64,000 nt of DNA from Mycobacterium uberis (GTDB taxonomy: Bacteria; Actinomycetota; Actinomycetes; Mycobacteriales; Mycobacteriaceae): contig NZ_QAYL01000016.1 in NCBI RefSeq assembly GCF_003408705.1, positions 1-64,000 on the forward strand, read 5' to 3'. Below, one piece after another: positions 29,724-40,422 of this stretch. The notes below the pieces were generated by a model. That model did not search any database, was not told where the DNA came from, and saw only the letters and a list, made by a program, of their open reading frames with translations. How positions within the stretch are numbered: position 1 is the stretch's first letter; each line of letters begins with the position of its first letter. The translations under genes were made by a program, and so were the position numbers.

Positions 29724-30203
29724 GTGCCGCTTTACGCCGCTTACGGATCGAACATGCATCCCGATCAGATGCTCAAGCGCGCACCGCACTCGCCGATGGC
29801 CGGAACAGGCTGGCTGCCCGGTTGGCGCCTGACCTTCGGAGGCGAGGATATCGGGTGGGAAGGCGCACTAGCCACGGTCGTCGAAGACCCAGATTCGAGA
29901 GTTTTCGTCGTCCTCTACGACATGACGCCAGCGGACGAGATAAACCTGGACCTGTGGGAAGGCTCCGAGTTTGGCGTCCACAAGAAGATTCGATGCCGAG
30001 TAGAGCGCGAATCCTCCGACACCACGATCGACCCGGTGCTTGCGTGGCTATACGTGCTGGATGCCTGGGAGGGCGGATTGCCGTCGGCGCGATACCTGGG
30101 TGTCATGGCCGATGCCGCCGAAATCGCCGGCGCTCCAAGCAATTATGTCCACGATCTGCGGACGCGCCCTGCCCGTAACATTGGTCCAGGAACCACCGCC
30201 TAG
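29724..30203 (+). CDS. Gamma-glutamylcyclotransferase-fold protein (Rv3304)
   Basis: A 159-residue cytoplasmic protein of the gamma-glutamylcyclotransferase-like fold, equal in length to M. tuberculosis Rv3304. It starts PLYAAYGSNMHPDQMLKRAPHSP, containing the YGSN substrate-pocket motif, followed by GWLPGWRLTFGGEDIGWEGALATVVEDP and VVLYDMTPADEINLDLWEGSEFGVH, where the glutamate in LDxWEG is at the usual catalytic place. Substrate unknown. The start is GTG at 29724, about 140 bases from the divergent lpdA remnant. Intact between decayed neighbours, so presumably under selection. Confidence 0.9.
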   Translation: MPLYAAYGSNMHPDQMLKRAPHSPMAGTGWLPGWRLTFGGEDIGWEGALATVVEDPDSRVFVVLYDMTPADEINLDLWEGSEFGVHKKIRCRVERESSDTTIDPVLAWLYVLDAWEGGLPSARYLGVMADAAEIAGAPSNYVHDLRTRPARNIGPGTTA

Positions 30204-30274
30204 CTCTCTGCCTGCGAGCATGCGTGTCTGTTACAGCGACACACCGTTGCGGCCGTCATTTCGCAGACACGCTC

Positions 30275-31003
30275 ACGCCGCCCGGCACAACGTCGTCTGA
30301 AGCTAACAGATAAGTTCGTTTGGCCGCTATTTGACGTCATCGGCGATGATGGGCACCACCACACCCAGGCACAAATCCGGTAGTGTGTGTAGTGCACCGA
30401 CACGTCATCAGTGCCACAGAAATGCGTCCGGGCCGCTGTACCAGTCGAGATCGTTATGCTCGGTCACAACGCGGTATTCAGGCCAGGCGAAGTGAAATCA
30501 ACAGACCCGCCCGCTCAGGCCCTCGATCTCATACTGCAGTACCGGCTGAGACAATCCACCATTGAAAGTGACTAACCGCGCCTTGCTCTCCACCTGCGAC
30601 AAAGCCATACTCGACAACTCGCGTAGCGCGATGCTACCACGCCAGCCAGACTGTAGGTCGAACGCAGGCAGTGACCGCCCGGATTCAGCACATGCACATC
30701 CGTGGTTCCTTCGGTGTCAAAGCCTTAGGCAGCGGCAATAGCGCCTAGACACGCCGCCACCGTCGTGCCAGCCGTCACATCCAGCTGGCACAGCCTTAAT
30801 GCCGTGGTCATTTCACCGTCACCATATGATTCCACGCCAAACCCTCTCCAGCGTAACGTGGTCCACGTGTTCCTCTCAGACCGCAACGGATGAGTAATGT
30901 CAATACCTGAGCTTGAGGTAACCACTTCACTTTGGACGTCGAATAGCCGACTGAACTCTACGTGCATGCTGACAATCGTCAAGTCAGGCGCCCATGCCCA
31001 CAA
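30275..31003 (-). pseudogene. DUF559 (endonuclease-like) protein pseudogene
   Basis: Remnant of a mycobacterial protein with a C-terminal DUF559 domain, a restriction-endonuclease-like fold often seen in toxin-antitoxin or defence contexts. Minus-strand text reads VESKARLVTFNGGLSQPVLQYEIEGLSGRV, stop, then FAWPEYRVVTEHNDLDWYSGPDAF (about 30420-30595) and, after a frameshift, VVPIIADDVK, stop, RPNELI (about 30290-30350), matching the family pattern FAWPEYRVxxEYDGxDWHSGP...VVPIVADDVRRHPxELV. The upstream frame to 31003 is probably its N-terminal part. M. tuberculosis has no gene here as far as I recall. Confidence 0.68.
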
Positions 31004-31079
31004 TCAAGTCACCTCATGAGTGCCCACAAAATGCCAAACAATACGGCGTGTCGTTATGCAGACACGCACTCTCACGATC

Positions 31080-32247
31080 AGAAGGTCACAGCCTGCTCGA
31101 TGGCGTTTACGATCACCCGCAGCTCAATCGCCAACGCCAGCTCGCCGAGGCTGAACGCCGGCTCATGCAGATCCAACTGTAGATTCCCCACCAGACCACA
31201 CGGCCAGTCACGCCACCACACCCGGGAATTTACTCCAGGTAACCAGGAAAAACCCTCCTCACCGCCGAGTAATAGCCAAATATATCAGGATCAACGGCTT
31301 CAAGCCTGTGGGTCAGAATTGTGTGTCGAGACATCCTCCTGGACGATGGACAGGGACGGCACGCCAGTACTGCAGGGTGTGTTCGATCTCCAATGGTGAC
31401 AGCAGCGCGGACACAGACTGGCCGGATGATTTCGTCGAGGTCGACCCAGGTCTGCCGGCTGGCGGTGCGCACGGTATCGGATAACATTCTGGCTTGGAGT
31501 ATCACTTTAGCGGCTACGTCCGTGTTGGCCGCGTCCCGCACCAACACAGTGCTGTTTCTCGGATCGATGTGGTATATTTACATACAGTCACCCCGGACAG
31601 CTCGGTTATGAGCGTGTCTAACTTGTAAGTCAGGTCGGCGGTCGGGGCATGTGTCCGCCAGTTGAGTACAGCATGATCTCGAGCGACTCGGTCTCCGAAG
31701 TAATGGAGCCGTGTCTGACCGCGATCTTGCCCACTTTGAGCCGAGAATCGCAGTGCAAGGCGAAGATGCGGGTCACCTCGGTCAACACCTCGACAGCGAT
31801 GGCATCGATCGCGCCGCCGGCGCATCAGCTCTTTGGCAGCCTAAAAGATCAATCGCACGCCGACCGGCAGCTCCTACACCGACACTAACGCCACCACAGT
31901 GGCCAACAAGATGGCAATATACGCATCATCGCCACAGACATGCGCGACATTAGGCATCATCGATACATAACTTAGAGTGTCGGCGCCTTCCGCTAAAGTG
32001 TAGTGTGTCCATATCGGCGCACAGTGTGATCCTGGGCTCGTGTTCAGAGCCCAAAACGCAGGCCAATCCGGTTCCACCGAGCAGCACCTTGGGTGTCAAT
32101 CGGGCATCGGCCAGCCGTTCGGCAACGAACTGGTATGGTGGCGAACTCCTGGTGACTCAGCCACGACCAGCGGTAGATATGGCAACGCCAGGTGACTAGG
32201 TCATCAATGCTAGTGGGCGGCGCGCCAGGATTCGGCTGTGTAGACAA
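31080..32247 (-). pseudogene. amiA1: N-acyl-amino-acid amidohydrolase AmiA1 pseudogene
   Basis: Decayed M20-family metallo-amidohydrolase (Rv3305c, about 389 residues). The start near 32247 is followed by SIDDLVTWRCHIYRWSWLSHQEFAT, aligning with DDLVGWRRHIHRHPELGRQEYAT, where the metal-site context is already altered. MMPNVAHVCGDDAYIAILLATVVALVSV (about 31875-31955) is the metal-binding ACGHDAH motif with its histidine lost. LSDTVRTASRQTWVDLDEIIR (about 31420-31480) and HILTHRLEAVDPD (about 31280-31320) come from the dimerisation and C-terminal parts. Numerous stops. Confidence 0.9.
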
Positions 32248-32249
32248 GG

Positions 32250-33450
32250 CTCAAAGCACTGCCCTGCCACGTCTGCACTGCCAACACCCCGTCCACACTG
32301 AATCAGTAGTTTCGGCGAGGCGAACAATCTCGCACGCCAGGATGATCACGCCGTCGATGACTGCGCGATCGGTGCTGAGACCAGCGACGGCCAAGGCGAA
32401 AGCACACTGATGCACCGTGGCACCAGCGGCGTCGATACCGAGATCCCCGGCAACACCTATGTGACGTTTCCGATATCAGTACTGCCCAGCGGAAGCCGCG
32501 CCTCGACGTCAGGTACCACCAGCTCACGTCCGAGTCGGCCTAAACTCCTCGCGGCACATGTCGGCTAGCCATCGGCCGAGTTTAAACTCCGCATATGCCG
32601 ATACTGCATGAGCAATTTCATATTCACAGTCGGCGGCTAACACACTCGCAGCAAAGCACACTGCCATTCTGGCTTCCCGCTCATGAAGCAAACCCGATTA
32701 GACCACCCGCATCGGATATTGCAACGTCGCGTGCCCGAGGATGACATTGATCGCCTGCACGCCGTTTAGTGACCATGCCATGCACCAGTTGACCGGACCC
32801 CAGCTGCTGCCGCACTACCGCAATGGCCACCTGTGCGACAGTGACGGCGCCGGCCACGTTGACCTCCAGATACAGCGCGCACGGAAGCATGCGATTCCTT
32901 ACCCCGGTATTTGACCGTGACCTCAGACAACGCTAATGAACAGACCGCAGCGCTATCAGTCGGCCCCCGGTACGCTTTCACCGCCACCATGACATCGCCG
33001 TAACGTCCCGGCTTGCAATACAAACCATCAACATTTTACCACTGCCCAGCTTCCTCGGCGGAAATTCCCGGCAAGTCCAAGGTGAGACCCGAGTCGTCGG
33101 CTACCTCAACAAGCGCCATCGCAGCGCTTACCACCGACGCCACGATGATAGTGTGGCCGCAGGCATGTCCGATCTCAGGCAACGCACCATACTCTGCGCA
33201 TACCCCGACGGCCGGGAGTCGACTACCAAAGTCAGCACGGAACGCCGTATCTAGACCAGCAACAGGCGTTGCGATTGCGAAACCACGTTCGGCGGCGACT
33301 AACGGGTATATCTTAGAGCAGCTGCGACGTTCGGCGAACGCCAGCTCCGGCTCAGCATAAATTGCGTGTGGTAATTGAATAAAATCGGCACCACGACGCT
33401 GCACCATATCCTCAAAACTGAATCAATGCGATTATAGTTGGGCACCTAAT
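32250..33450 (-). pseudogene. amiB1: N-acyl-amino-acid amidohydrolase AmiB1 pseudogene
   Basis: A second M20-family amidohydrolase (Rv3306c, about 394 residues), upstream of amiA1 on the same strand. The N-terminal third is open: LPHAIYAEPELAFAERRSCSKI and VGVCAEYGALPEIGHACGHTIIVASVVSAAMALVEVADDSGLTLDLPG (33060-33407), with the metal-binding HACGH retained. Further on are SLALSEVTVKYRGKESHASV (about 32880-32960) and GVIILACEIVRLAE (about 32310-32350), separated by frameshifts and stops. The two paralogous amidohydrolases have both been lost. Confidence 0.9.
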
Positions 33451-33551
33451 CCAGTATCGCACCGACCAGCAGCTGCTGTGATCGTAACGATAGCCCACTT
33501 CTCACTCACGCCGTTCCGGCGCACACTGTCGCCCGGCTAAGTTCATCCATT

Positions 33552-34358
33552 GTGACCGAACCCCTACTCGATCCCGACGAACTCGCTCGGCGAGCGGCTC
33601 AGGTGATCGGTGAGCGCACAGGGATCCTTGAGCACGACGTCGCGGTCATCCTCGGATCAGGGTGGTCGCCGGCGGTTGCAGCGCTAGACTCACCGATCGC
33701 CGTGTTCCCTCAGGCCGAGCTACCCGGGTTCACACCACCCAACGCAGCCGGGCATCCCGGTAAGCTGTTATCGGTGCGAATCGGCACGCATCGTGTGCTG
33801 GTGCTGGCCGGTCGCATCCACCCTTACGAGGGGCATGACCTTAGGCACGTCGTGCATCCAGTACGAACGGCGTGTGCCGCCGGTGCACGTACCATTGTCC
33901 TCACCAACGCTGCCGGCGGACTGCACGCGGACATGGCAATCGGCCAACTGGTGCTGATCAGTGACCACCTGAACCTGACGACACGTTCACCGTTGTTCGG
34001 CGCGCACTTCGTCGACTTAACCGACGCGTACACACCACGACTACGAGAACTCGCCCGCGACACCGACCCGGCGTTGACCGAAGGCGTGTATGCGGCCCAA
34101 CCCGGTCCGCACTATGAGACGCCCGCGGAAATCCGGATGCTGCGGATGCTGGGCGCCGACCTGGTGGGCATGTCGACGGTGCATGAGACCATCGCCGCGC
34201 GGGCGGCGGGCGCCGAAGTGTTGGGCGTGTCACTGGTTACAAACCTGGCGGCCGGGATCACCAGTAAACCACTGAGCCATGCTGAGGTGCTTGCCGTGGG
34301 GGCTACGTCAGCGAGCCGGATCGGGTCACTGCTGGCCGACGTCATAGCCCGGTTCTGA
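33552..34358 (+). CDS. punA: Purine nucleoside phosphorylase
   Basis: A 268-residue trimeric-type purine nucleoside phosphorylase (Rv3307; also called DeoD). It splits inosine and guanosine with phosphate into base and ribose-1-phosphate for purine salvage. The phosphate-binding [86 protein letters not shown] and VTNLAAGI are all conserved. The start is GTG at 33552. Add, which feeds inosine to this enzyme, is intact about 5 kb away, while the next gene pmmB is dead. Intact. Confidence 0.95.
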   Translation: MTEPLLDPDELARRAAQVIGERTGILEHDVAVILGSGWSPAVAALDSPIAVFPQAELPGFTPPNAAGHPGKLLSVRIGTHRVLVLAGRIHPYEGHDLRHVVHPVRTACAAGARTIVLTNAAGGLHADMAIGQLVLISDHLNLTTRSPLFGAHFVDLTDAYTPRLRELARDTDPALTEGVYAAQPGPHYETPAEIRMLRMLGADLVGMSTVHETIAARAAGAEVLGVSLVTNLAAGITSKPLSHAEVLAVGATSASRIGSLLADVIARF

Positions 34359-34366
34359 AGGCTGCC

Positions 34367-35952
34367 GTGACACCCGAGGAGTGGATCAAGCACGCTCCCG
34401 ACCCACGGACAGCCGCAGAGCTGGCCACGTGCGACCCCGACGAACTTGCGGCGCGGTTCGCCCGTGCACTGCGCTTCGGCACCGCGAGCTTGCGCGGACC
34501 AGTGCGCGGCGGTCCCGACTCTATGAACCTCGCAGTCGTGTTGTAGGCGGCCTGGGCCCTGGCGCAAGTTACTCGGTGCACGAGCGGGCTCACTGTCCAC
34601 ACCGGTAATCGTGGGGCGCGATACTCGGCACGGCTTGGCAACATTCGTGGCTTCGACTGCTGAAGTACTTGCCGCTGAAGGCTTTTCCGTGCTGCTGCTC
34701 CCCGATCCTGCGCCTACACCGATAACAGTGTTCGCGGTGCGCAATACCGGCGCCGCGGCCGGAATCCAGACCACGGCACCGCACAACCCGCCAACCGATA
34801 ACGAATACAAAGTGTATCTCGACGGCGGCATCCAGATCATCTCTCACACCGACCGCCAGATCGAAACCGCAATCACCGCCGCTCCCTTGGCTGACCAGAT
34901 CGCCAAGAAGCCCGTCGAACCTAACTGATACCGATTTGGTTGACCGTTATATTCAGCGAACAGCCGTGGTGCGGCGCTGCACCGGTTCAGTTCGGGTTGC
35001 ACTGACACCAATACACAGGGGTGAGCGGTGCGGTTGCCGTCGAGACACTGCAACGCACTGACTTCGACGACATGCACACCGTTGCGACACAGTTCGCACC
35101 CGACCCCGATTTTCCCACTGTCGTGTTCCCAAACTCGGAGGAGCCCAGCGCCACCGACGCACTGTTGACCCTGGCCACCCAAGTCGGGGCCGATGTCGCG
35201 ATCGCACTGGATCCCGACGCCGACCATTGCGCAGTCGGGGTACCCACCAGCTCGGGATGGCGGATGCTGTCTGGAGACGAAACCGGCTGGTTACTAGGCC
35301 GTTACATTTTGTAACATGCCAACAAGCCGGAAGCCGTCGTATTAGCCAGCACCGTGGTGTCGTCGCGGATGCTAGCAACGATCGCAGCACATTACCACGC
35401 GGTCCACGTCCGAAACCCTTACCGGTTTCAAGTGGTTGGCACACGCCGACCGCCAACCTGTCAGGCACCCTCGTATACGCTTATGAGGAAGCGATCGGGT
35501 ATTGCGTCGACTCTACCGCCGTACGCAGCAAAGCAAAGACGGTATCGGCACCGCGGTGTTGGTGTGCGATCTGGTGGCCGCACTGCACAATAATGGCCGT
35601 TGGGTGCCTAACATGCTTGACCAACTCGCCCGACGCCACGGCGTGCACGACGTGGCGTCGGTATCGCGTCGCCGACGTCAACGCCAACAGGGTTGCCGAC
35701 CGGATGCAGCGACTACGCGCAACTCCGCCGAGTCGGCTGGCCGGATTCACCACGACCACTGATATCACCAACGCGCTGATCTTCACCGACGACGACATGT
35801 GGGTCCAGGTAATGGCGCGGCCCTCAGGGACCGAACCGAAACTGAAGTGCTACTTAGAGGTTCGCTGCTCGACGGCTGGCAACTTACAATCCGCCAGGAA
35901 ACGGACTAGTGCACTGCGTGACGAGCTGGTTGCATCGGTGCGGCAATGGTGA
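34367..35952 (+). pseudogene. pmmB: Phosphomannomutase-like PmmB pseudogene
   Basis: Remnant of an alpha-D-phosphohexomutase family enzyme (Rv3308, about 534 residues), starting nine bases after the punA stop. The N-terminus PEEWIKHAPDPRTAAELATCDPDELAARFARALRFGTASLRGPV is followed by a TAG at about 34543 and several frame changes. The serine phosphorylation loop is not recoverable. A better preserved middle reads VETLQRTDFDDMHTVATQFAPDPDFPTVVFPNSEEPSATDALL and ALDPDADHCAVGVP (35040-35245, metal loop DPDADH), and the end has VMARPSGTEPKLKCYLEV (35811-35865, phosphate-binding loop). Confidence 0.93.
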
Positions 35953-35964
35953 TTCTCAGACGAG

Positions 35965-36602
35965 TCAACGGAACCCGGATTGGCGATCGCCGGCATCGTC
36001 GAGACCTGGCATGATATATTTTGCTTTGTTGAGCCCTTCATTGATGACGGCGGTGAAGAGCCATGTGTTGAGCGCTACTTCCCCAACTGCTGCAATGCCT
36101 TCCGTCACAGCCAGCATTACAGAGAACGGTGACCTCTGTTGCCTAACGACGCAGCAACAAAGCAGCAACAGATCGGTAGTGTGTGTCATCGACCCGCCAG
36201 TGGTCAGCATCGGGTCGAGATCCATTACCAACTGGCCGTCAGGTTGTCGAGCAGCAATTCGAAATACGGGATCGGCTGGTGCGTCACCCTCGTCACAGAC
36301 AATACCGACAAACCCGACCCGGGCCTTGGATAGCGCGACATACGCCTCGTCGACTATACTCGGGCCAGCGCGCAGCACCAGAACTAACAGCAGCGGCCTG
36401 GCCAACCGGACACCCAACGTCTGGGTCAAGGCGTGCGGATCGCAAATGTCTCGCAGGGCGTATCCTGGCCCTGGCTGGCCTCTATAGACCAGCATCAACG
36501 TCAGTCCACGCAACGCGTCCTAGAACGCGGCGTGCCGGTGCGTTCGTCCTGCAAGCACCGCCAGCCGAGCAACGGCTAGGGGTTGGTCGATGACATGGAC
36601 AT
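35965..36602 (-). pseudogene. upp: Uracil phosphoribosyltransferase Upp pseudogene
   Basis: Mostly open but broken copy of Upp (Rv3309c, about 207 residues), which makes UMP from uracil and PRPP. The GTG near 36602 begins DVHVIDQPLAVARLAVLAGRTH; a TAG follows near 36520, and the frame continues with DALRGLTLMLVYRG. VPVLRAGLGMVDEA reads VLVLRAGPSIVDEA, and the PRPP-binding loop MVATGGSMTHT reads MLTTGGSMTHT. The C-terminal motif GLGDAGDRQFG is GLDDAGDRQSG. The start separated by a stop and missing segments argue that it is dead. Confidence 0.85.
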
Positions 36603-36689
36603 CCACCGGGGTTTGACTCTAGTACAGTATAATAATCGGAACTCGCCCAGCTGACACCGTCCTCGGGGGGTTACCCCCGCCTCATATAC

Positions 36690-37472
36690 TCCCTGACTGC
36701 TCTCCCGAGAAGGCTTACGCACCGAGCGTATCGGACTTTCCAGCTGTTCAGCGCTGTGCAGGTGTGCGAGCTTATCGGCCGCCCATCGGTCCCCGGTGTC
36801 GACCTGGCCACGGCAGGCCTTCCGACCTCCGCACAACGTGGTCACCGTAGTGGAAGAAAACCACTCGTTAGGCCAATCATCATCAGCAACAACAACCAGT
36901 CAGCTCTCTTCATCAACGCGCTGGCAGCTAACGGCGCAATGATGGCCCAATCATTCGCGGAGGCACACCCGAACAAACCGTACTACCAGGCGCTGTTCGC
37001 CAATGACACGTTCGGTATGCGGAGAAACCCTTATGCCCGCTCAATGACGATACCTTGTCCAACCTAGATTCTGAACTACTGGCCGCCAGTTACACACTCA
37101 CGGGGTTCACCGAAGGCTTGGCGCCGGTCATGGCCGCTGACCGCGTCGTTCGTCGTTACCCAATGACGAACGACAACCTACATAGTGGCTTGATCACGGT
37201 AGCCAACACCTGGCTCAACCGCAACCTTTCCAGATACGGCCAACTGGGCGGTGGCCAACAATAGCCTGCTTACCGCGACCTGGGACAAGTACGACAACAC
37301 CAATCGCAACCAAGTCCCAACTGTGTTCTACGGTGCGCATGTGCGGCCCGGAACCTACAACAAGCAGATCAGGCCACTACAGTGTGCTTCTACTCTGAAA
37401 CAGATGTACGGGCTACCCAAAACGGGTAACGCGGTCAACGCTGCGGCAATCATCGACATTTGGGTTGAGTAG
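36690..37472 (+). pseudogene. sapM: Secreted acid phosphatase SapM pseudogene
   Basis: Remnant of SapM (Rv3310, about 299 residues), the secreted phosphatase that blocks phagosome maturation in M. tuberculosis. No signal peptide is readable. VVTVVEENHS (about 36840-36870, the catalytic VEENRS-like motif) is out of frame with NALAANGAMMAQSFAEAHPNKPYYQALFANDTFG (about 36918-37016). LDSELLAASYTLTGFTEGL, DNLHSGLITVANTWLNRNLS, then after a frameshift NNSLLTATWDKYDNTNRNQVPTVFYGAHVRPGTYN and YGLPKTGNAVNAAAIIDIWVE follow to 37472. The adjacent chaperone gene satS is intact. Confidence 0.93.
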
Positions 37473-37541
37473 TCACCGGCGGTCTACGTTACCCGTGTAC
37501 TAGATCCAAAGCCACAGCAGGCCGTCGCTATTCTGTGCCGC

Positions 37542-38810
37542 ATGGTTGCAGATCTCGTGCCCATACGCTTGAGCCTGCCCGCTGGTGATCGCTACACCGT
37601 GTGGGCGCCTCGCTGGCGCGACGCCGGCGATGAATGGGAGGCGTTTTTAGGCAAGGACGACGACCTTTATGCCTTTGAGACAGTCGCTGACCTGGTCGCA
37701 TTTGTACGCACCGATTCCGACAACGATCTGGTTGACCACCCCGCGTGGAAAGACCTGACCGTCACGCACGCACACAACCTCGATCCTGGCGAAGACAAGC
37801 AATTCGATCTGGTCGCTGTTGAGGAACTGGTCGCTGAGAAACCCACCGCCGAGTCGGTGACCACGTTGGCAGCGACGCTGTCAGTCGTGGCCTCCATCGG
37901 ATCGGTATGTGAGCTACCCGCGGTATCGAAATTCTTCAACAGTAACCCTAGCCTGGGTATGGTTTCAGGCGGAATTGAACATTTCACCGGCAGAGGCGGG
38001 CAGAAACGCTGGAATTCGATCGCCGAAGTCATCGGACGAAGCTGGGACGACGTGCTAAACGCAATTGACAAGGTCATCAGCACCCCAGAGGTCAACGCCG
38101 CGATGTCGGCCAAGGTCGTCGACGAGCTAGCCGAGGAGCCCGTCGAAGCGGAAACAGAGCCAGACGACGAGGACAGCGCGACCGTTCAGGCAGACTACTC
38201 TGACAACACCGACAACGAAAACGAGGCCCGTGAGGCCGACGATAGCGTCGTGCTAGGCAATGACGAAGACTTCTGGCTAAAGGTGGGTATCGACCCGGTC
38301 CGGATCATGACGGCGGCCGGCACGTTCTACACACTACGCTGCTACCTGGACGATCGCCCGATCTTCCTGGGCCGCAACGGTCGGATCAGCGTGTTCAGCT
38401 CGGAGCGGGCGCTGGCCCGCTACCTCGCCGACGAACACGACCATGACTTGTCCGATCTGAGCACCTACGACGAAATCCGTACCGCCGCTACAGATGGCTC
38501 GCTGGCAGTTGACATCACCGACGACAACATCTACGTACTCACCGGGTTAAGCGAGGACCTGGCCGATGGGCCGGACTCCGTGGATCGTGACCAGCTGGAC
38601 CTGGCCGTCGAGCTGCTCCGCGATATTGGCGAGTACTCTGGGGAAAGCACGGTAGACATGGCGCTGCAAACGGACCGACCGCTAGGCAAGCTGGTGGCCC
38701 ATGTGTTGGACCCCGGCTCAGTTGGCAAGCCAGTCACCCCGCATTCCGCGGCGGTACGGGAATGGGAGAAATTGGAGCAGTTCATAGAGTCACGGCTACG
38801 GCGCGAATGA
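37542..38810 (+). CDS. satS: SecA2-pathway export chaperone SatS (Rv3311)
   Basis: A 422-residue soluble protein, about the length of M. tuberculosis Rv3311 (SatS). From published work SatS is a cytoplasmic chaperone that protects and delivers SapM and other substrates to the SecA2 export pathway. Two similar halves can be seen: YTVWAPRWRDAGDEWEAFLGKDDDLYAFETVADLVAFVRTDSDNDLVDHPAW near the N-terminus and FYTLRCYLDDRPIFLGRNGRISVFSSERALARYLADEHDHDLSDLSTYDEI in the second half, joined by a very acidic linker (about residues 200-245). No lesion is visible. Its gene partner sapM, 70 bases upstream, is dead, so any present role must concern other clients. Confidence 0.9.
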   Translation: MVADLVPIRLSLPAGDRYTVWAPRWRDAGDEWEAFLGKDDDLYAFETVADLVAFVRTDSDNDLVDHPAWKDLTVTHAHNLDPGEDKQFDLVAVEELVAEKPTAESVTTLAATLSVVASIGSVCELPAVSKFFNSNPSLGMVSGGIEHFTGRGGQKRWNSIAEVIGRSWDDVLNAIDKVISTPEVNAAMSAKVVDELAEEPVEAETEPDDEDSATVQADYSDNTDNENEAREADDSVVLGNDEDFWLKVGIDPVRIMTAAGTFYTLRCYLDDRPIFLGRNGRISVFSSERALARYLADEHDHDLSDLSTYDEIRTAATDGSLAVDITDDNIYVLTGLSEDLADGPDSVDRDQLDLAVELLRDIGEYSGESTVDMALQTDRPLGKLVAHVLDPGSVGKPVTPHSAAVREWEKLEQFIESRLRRE

Positions 38811-39090
38811 TAGCGAGTTCTGTTGACAGCAGCGTCCGCCAACAGGTTGATCGTCGGCCAAATTAGGAAACCCCCTACGGTACTTGAGGTCTAGCAGTAC
38901 CTTTTCAACGCCGTCAAACACCAAGAAGATCCGCGCGGGCGACGGGCCTTCACCGCCTCTCATCACCGAACTGACGCACTCCGGCGGTGAGTTAACTTCA
39001 GAGCGACATTAGACCCAACAAGAGCGACCTCATGTCTATACCCTCAGACCGCATAGCCTCATGTCCGCCAAGGGCGTTCCGCTGCTGCCG
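38811..39090. other. Spacer between convergent satS and add
   Basis: About 280 bases between two convergent genes. M. tuberculosis carries Rv3312c and the pilin gene Rv3312A around here; I find no trace of either. No clear terminator hairpin recognised. Confidence 0.4.
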
Positions 39091-40179
39091 CTACACGACC
39101 AGAACCGCGAACCGCGGCTTAATCACCTCATCGATTATCGCCAACCGCTGATCAAATGGAATGAACGCTGACTTCATGGCATTGATGGTAAACCGTTCGA
39201 GATCACTCCAGCCATAGCCAAACGCCTCCACCAAGCGGTGCATCTCGAGGCTCATCGACGTGTCACTCATCAGCCGGTTGTCGGTGTTGACGGTCACCCG
39301 GAAGCGAGCCCGGGCCAGCAGATCGAACGGGTGCTCGGTGATGCTTGCCACCGCACCGGTTTGCAGGTTCGAACTGGGGCACAGCTCCAGCGGTATTCGC
39401 TTGTCGCGCAGGATCGAGGCCAAGCGGCCCAACCGGATGCCACCATCGGGATCGACGTCGATGTCATCGACGATCCGCACCCCGTGACCTAACCGGTCAG
39501 CACCGCAGAACGCGATCGCCTCGTGAATGGATGGCAGTCCGAACGCTTCACCCGCATGAATAGTGAAGCGCGCGTTACTACTACGCATGTACTCAAAAGC
39601 GTCAAGGTGCCGGGTCGGAGGGTACCCAGCCTCAGCGCCGGCGATGTCGAATCCAGCTACCCCTTTGTCCCGGAACCGGATCGCTAGCTCGGCGATTTCC
39701 CGCGACCTTGCCGCGTGTCGCATCGCGGTGACCAAGCAGCGTACTGTAATGGAGTGGCCCTTCGCGGCACAAGCCTTTTCACCATCAGCAAAACCTGCCA
39801 GCACACTGTCGAGGACTTCATCAAACGACAACCCTTCGTCAATGTGCAGCTCCGGAGCGAACCGGACTTCGGCGTAGACCACCGAATCGGAGGCGAGGTC
39901 TTCCACGCACTCGTAGGCAACCCGGTGCAACGCCTCTGGCATCTGCATCACCGCGACAGTATGCGAAAACGGCTCCAGGTAGCGCTCCAACGAGCCACTA
40001 TGCGACGCGGTGCGAAACCAGATCGCCAGTGACTCAACATCGGTGGCAGGCAGCCGATCGTAGCCCACCTGACCGGCAATATCCAGCACAGTCGCCGGGC
40101 GCAGCCCGCCGTCAAGATGGTCATGCAGCAAGGCCTTCGGCGCTTGCTTGATGTTCTCCAGGTGCAATGGCGTACTCAT
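39091..40179 (-). CDS. add: Adenosine deaminase
   Basis: A 362-residue zinc-dependent adenosine deaminase (Rv3313c, about 365), converting adenosine and deoxyadenosine to the inosine forms used by PunA. Zinc and active-site motifs are in order: [14 protein letters not shown] (two zinc histidines), [10 protein letters not shown] (the catalytic glutamate follows the HAGE histidine), [13 protein letters not shown] and [19 protein letters not shown] (metal aspartate). The N-terminal ATG at 40179 fits the family start. deoA and cdd, next in M. tuberculosis, are absent, so the gene directly faces the spacer before sdhC. Intact. Confidence 0.95.
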   Translation of the reverse strand: MSTPLHLENIKQAPKALLHDHLDGGLRPATVLDIAGQVGYDRLPATDVESLAIWFRTASHSGSLERYLEPFSHTVAVMQMPEALHRVAYECVEDLASDSVVYAEVRFAPELHIDEGLSFDEVLDSVLAGFADGEKACAAKGHSITVRCLVTAMRHAARSREIAELAIRFRDKGVAGFDIAGAEAGYPPTRHLDAFEYMRSSNARFTIHAGEAFGLPSIHEAIAFCGADRLGHGVRIVDDIDVDPDGGIRLGRLASILRDKRIPLELCPSSNLQTGAVASITEHPFDLLARARFRVTVNTDNRLMSDTSMSLEMHRLVEAFGYGWSDLERFTINAMKSAFIPFDQRLAIIDEVIKPRFAVLVV

Positions 40180-40422
40180 CGGGCGACTCTATCGATGGCC
40201 AACAGCCGCCGCGCCGGCGGTGTGCCACCAACGTTACGTCCGCACTGCAGCTCAGCCTTTGCAGCTTGCACTCAAGCACACAGATCCTCGCCCTTACGAA
40301 GACCCCGCTCAGATGAGACATTTTCCACACACACACGGGTATGAATCGGTCTGTTGGTACCGTGCACATTCTCGCCACGTTAAGCTCGGTTGCCCAACTA
40401 GCTACTTTGATGGCGGTATTAA
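40180..40422 (+). promoter_or_regulatory. add-sdhC divergent spacer, probable sdh promoter region
   Basis: About 240 bases between divergent genes. The promoter of sdhCDAB should be here, and no remnant of deoA or cdd was recognised. Near its end a 13-base unit ATGGCGGTATTAA (40410-40422) is repeated with one change at 40423-40435, giving two possible start codons. The upstream ATG opens a frame of eight codons ending in TAA at 40434-40436, just ahead of sdhC's alternative GTG start. Confidence 0.4.
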
